Below are positions 36,877 through 37,740 of a DNA stretch of 37,740 bases, piece by piece (positions within the stretch are counted from its first letter, which is position 1; the number at the start of each line of letters is the position of its first letter). The notes beneath the pieces were generated by a model. The model saw only the letters and a program-made list of their open reading frames with translations. It made no database searches and had not been told where the DNA came from. This DNA comes from Chara braunii. Lineage: Eukaryota; Streptophyta; Charophyceae; Charales; Characeae. A program made the position numbers and the translations under genes. The stretch lies in NCBI GenBank assembly GCA_003427395.1, contig BFEA01000096.1, positions 2,183,407 through 2,221,146 of the forward strand. Reading direction: 5' to 3'.

Positions 36877-37740
36877 CTTTCTTATGCTTAAGTTCAAAAT
36901 CATACACATCAATCTCATGCAACCAGCGGGTCAATGTGGTTGATGGATTAATCTGTGTCTGGATCCATTTCAAAGACTCGTGATCTGATAACACTTTGAA
37001 ATGACGACCCAAGAGGCAGTGTTTCCAATGATCTAGTGCCTCTCTCAAGGCTTAGAGTTCTCGCATGTAAGTGGAGGCAGCTACCGTCATCTTGCTCCAG
37101 CACTGCACCAATCCCATACAAGCTTGCATTCGTAGTTACTACGAATGTAAGTTTAGGATCTACAATGCGGAGCACCGGATGACTCACCAAAGCCTTCTTA
37201 ATGCTTGGAAGGTTGTTGTGCATTCCCCATCTCGTGTGTAAGACACATTTTTACTTGTCAACTTGGATAGCGGACGGGCGATGATAGAGAATTTGGGTAC
37301 AAACTTACGTCGCTTGGTTGCCTCGGACTCTAGGCCTACAACAGACAACCGATGACCTCAACTTTGGTTGCCTCGGGCTCTAGGCCTGCAACAGACAATC
37401 GATGTCCAAGGTACATGACGCTGTCCCTCGAAAACTCAGATTTCTCCAAGTTGAGATGGAGTTGAGCATCCTTGAGGATCTTTAACACTTCCTCAAGGTG
37501 TCTCACATGTTCCTCCATCGACTTGCTGAAAATTATTATGTCATCCAAATACACAACAACAAATCAGTTGATCTGATTGCGGAACACCTTGTCCATGAGA
37601 CTTTGAAAGGTGGCCGGTGCATTCGTGAGGCTGAAAGGCATGACCGTAAACTCGTACAACCCGTCACGAGTTTTGAATGCAGTTGTGTGCTGGTCTGCAG
37701 GGTCGACTTCAATCTGGTGGTAGCCAGACTTGAGATCGAT
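36877..37740 (-). pseudogene. Element D RT C-terminal half and RNase H
   Basis: From the right edge, the minus strand reads [76 protein letters not shown]. RNase H follows (FVVTTNASLYGIGAVLEQDD, WKHCLLGRHFKVLSDHESLK, YDFELKHKKGC). The first RNase H catalytic Asp is Asn (37128-37130). A TGA sits between QIN and FVVVYLDD (Arg expected). A 50-bp tandem duplication at 37316-37404 breaks the frame after EATKVEV. The sequence stops at 36877, where element C was inserted. Confidence 0.87.
37316..37404 (-). repeat. 50-bp tandem duplication in element D pol
   Basis: 'ggttgcctcgg(a/g)ctctagg' through 'caacagacaa(c/t)cgatg' occurs at 37316 and again 50 bases later at 37366, with a few differences. It lies in the RT coding region and disrupts the frame. 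Confidence 0.8.

Larger units (their letters stand above)
24228..37740 (-). mobile_element. Element D: chromovirus on minus strand, interrupted by C
   Basis: D spans 24228-27279 and 36877-37740 (and beyond the window), on the minus strand. Its 3' LTR (24228-25600) begins TGCAATGACCC and ends GGATCGTAACA, the same family as element C. Pol is split between KHKKGC (end of the right-hand part, about 36880) and YNRVADSLS (start of the left-hand part, about 27279). The two halves join exactly across element C, which proves the order of insertion. D itself interrupts element E at 24227. Its 5' end lies outside the window. Confidence 0.88.

Overview
The window holds no intact cellular gene. It is a pile-up of decayed LTR retrotransposons from a plant-type (streptophyte) nuclear genome. 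All five recognisable elements are Ty3/gypsy chromoviruses: gag with a CCHC knuckle, then aspartic protease, reverse transcriptase (RT), RNase H, integrase, and a degenerate chromodomain ending in a 'NAPxxVxAYER'-type tail. Two elements keep a primer-binding site matching plant initiator tRNA-Met (TGGTATCAGAGC). The style of these polyproteins and the heavy microsatellite load recall the charophyte alga Chara braunii. That species guess is inference from memory, not something the sequence proves. There is one 57-base assembly gap (21690-21746).

Layout. (1) 1-9056, element A, plus strand: a piece of 5' LTR, a long unusual leader with low-complexity DNA and two unexplained protein-like fragments, gag-pol (2618-8302) broken by stops and frameshifts, and a 3' LTR (about 8290-9056). 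(2) 9057-12643: repeat-rich spacer with several small duplications and no convincing gene. (3) 12644-21320, element B, plus strand: two 1190-bp LTRs, a tRNA-Met primer site, a leader rich in TGACGTGGC motifs, and a broken gag-pol (about 14686-20087). (4) 21344-22285: two inverted-repeat (foldback or MITE-like) elements. (5) 22286-24227, element E, minus strand, a relative of A: LTR, chromodomain and integrase end. (6) E is cut at 24227/24228 by element D (minus strand, running off the right edge). D is itself cut at 27279/36873 by element C (plus strand, 27280-36872), a younger relative of D. This gives a three-level nest: C inside D inside E.

How the parts relate. Each element once encoded its own replication machinery: gag for the particle, protease for maturation, RT/RNase H for cDNA, integrase plus chromodomain for targeted insertion. 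None is intact. Most breaks are in-frame TAG or TGA codons at conserved Gln, Trp or Arg positions, plus single-base shifts. Several catalytic aspartates are lost, often as Asp to Asn.

Most interesting signals: a canonical -1 frameshift heptamer (G GGA AAC) exactly where the gag and pol frames of element C overlap; premature TAG codons at the same two RT positions in two different element lineages (B and C); a signal-peptide-like ORF ahead of gag in B; protein-like fragments in A's leader; and large opposed LTRs that could make double-stranded RNA.
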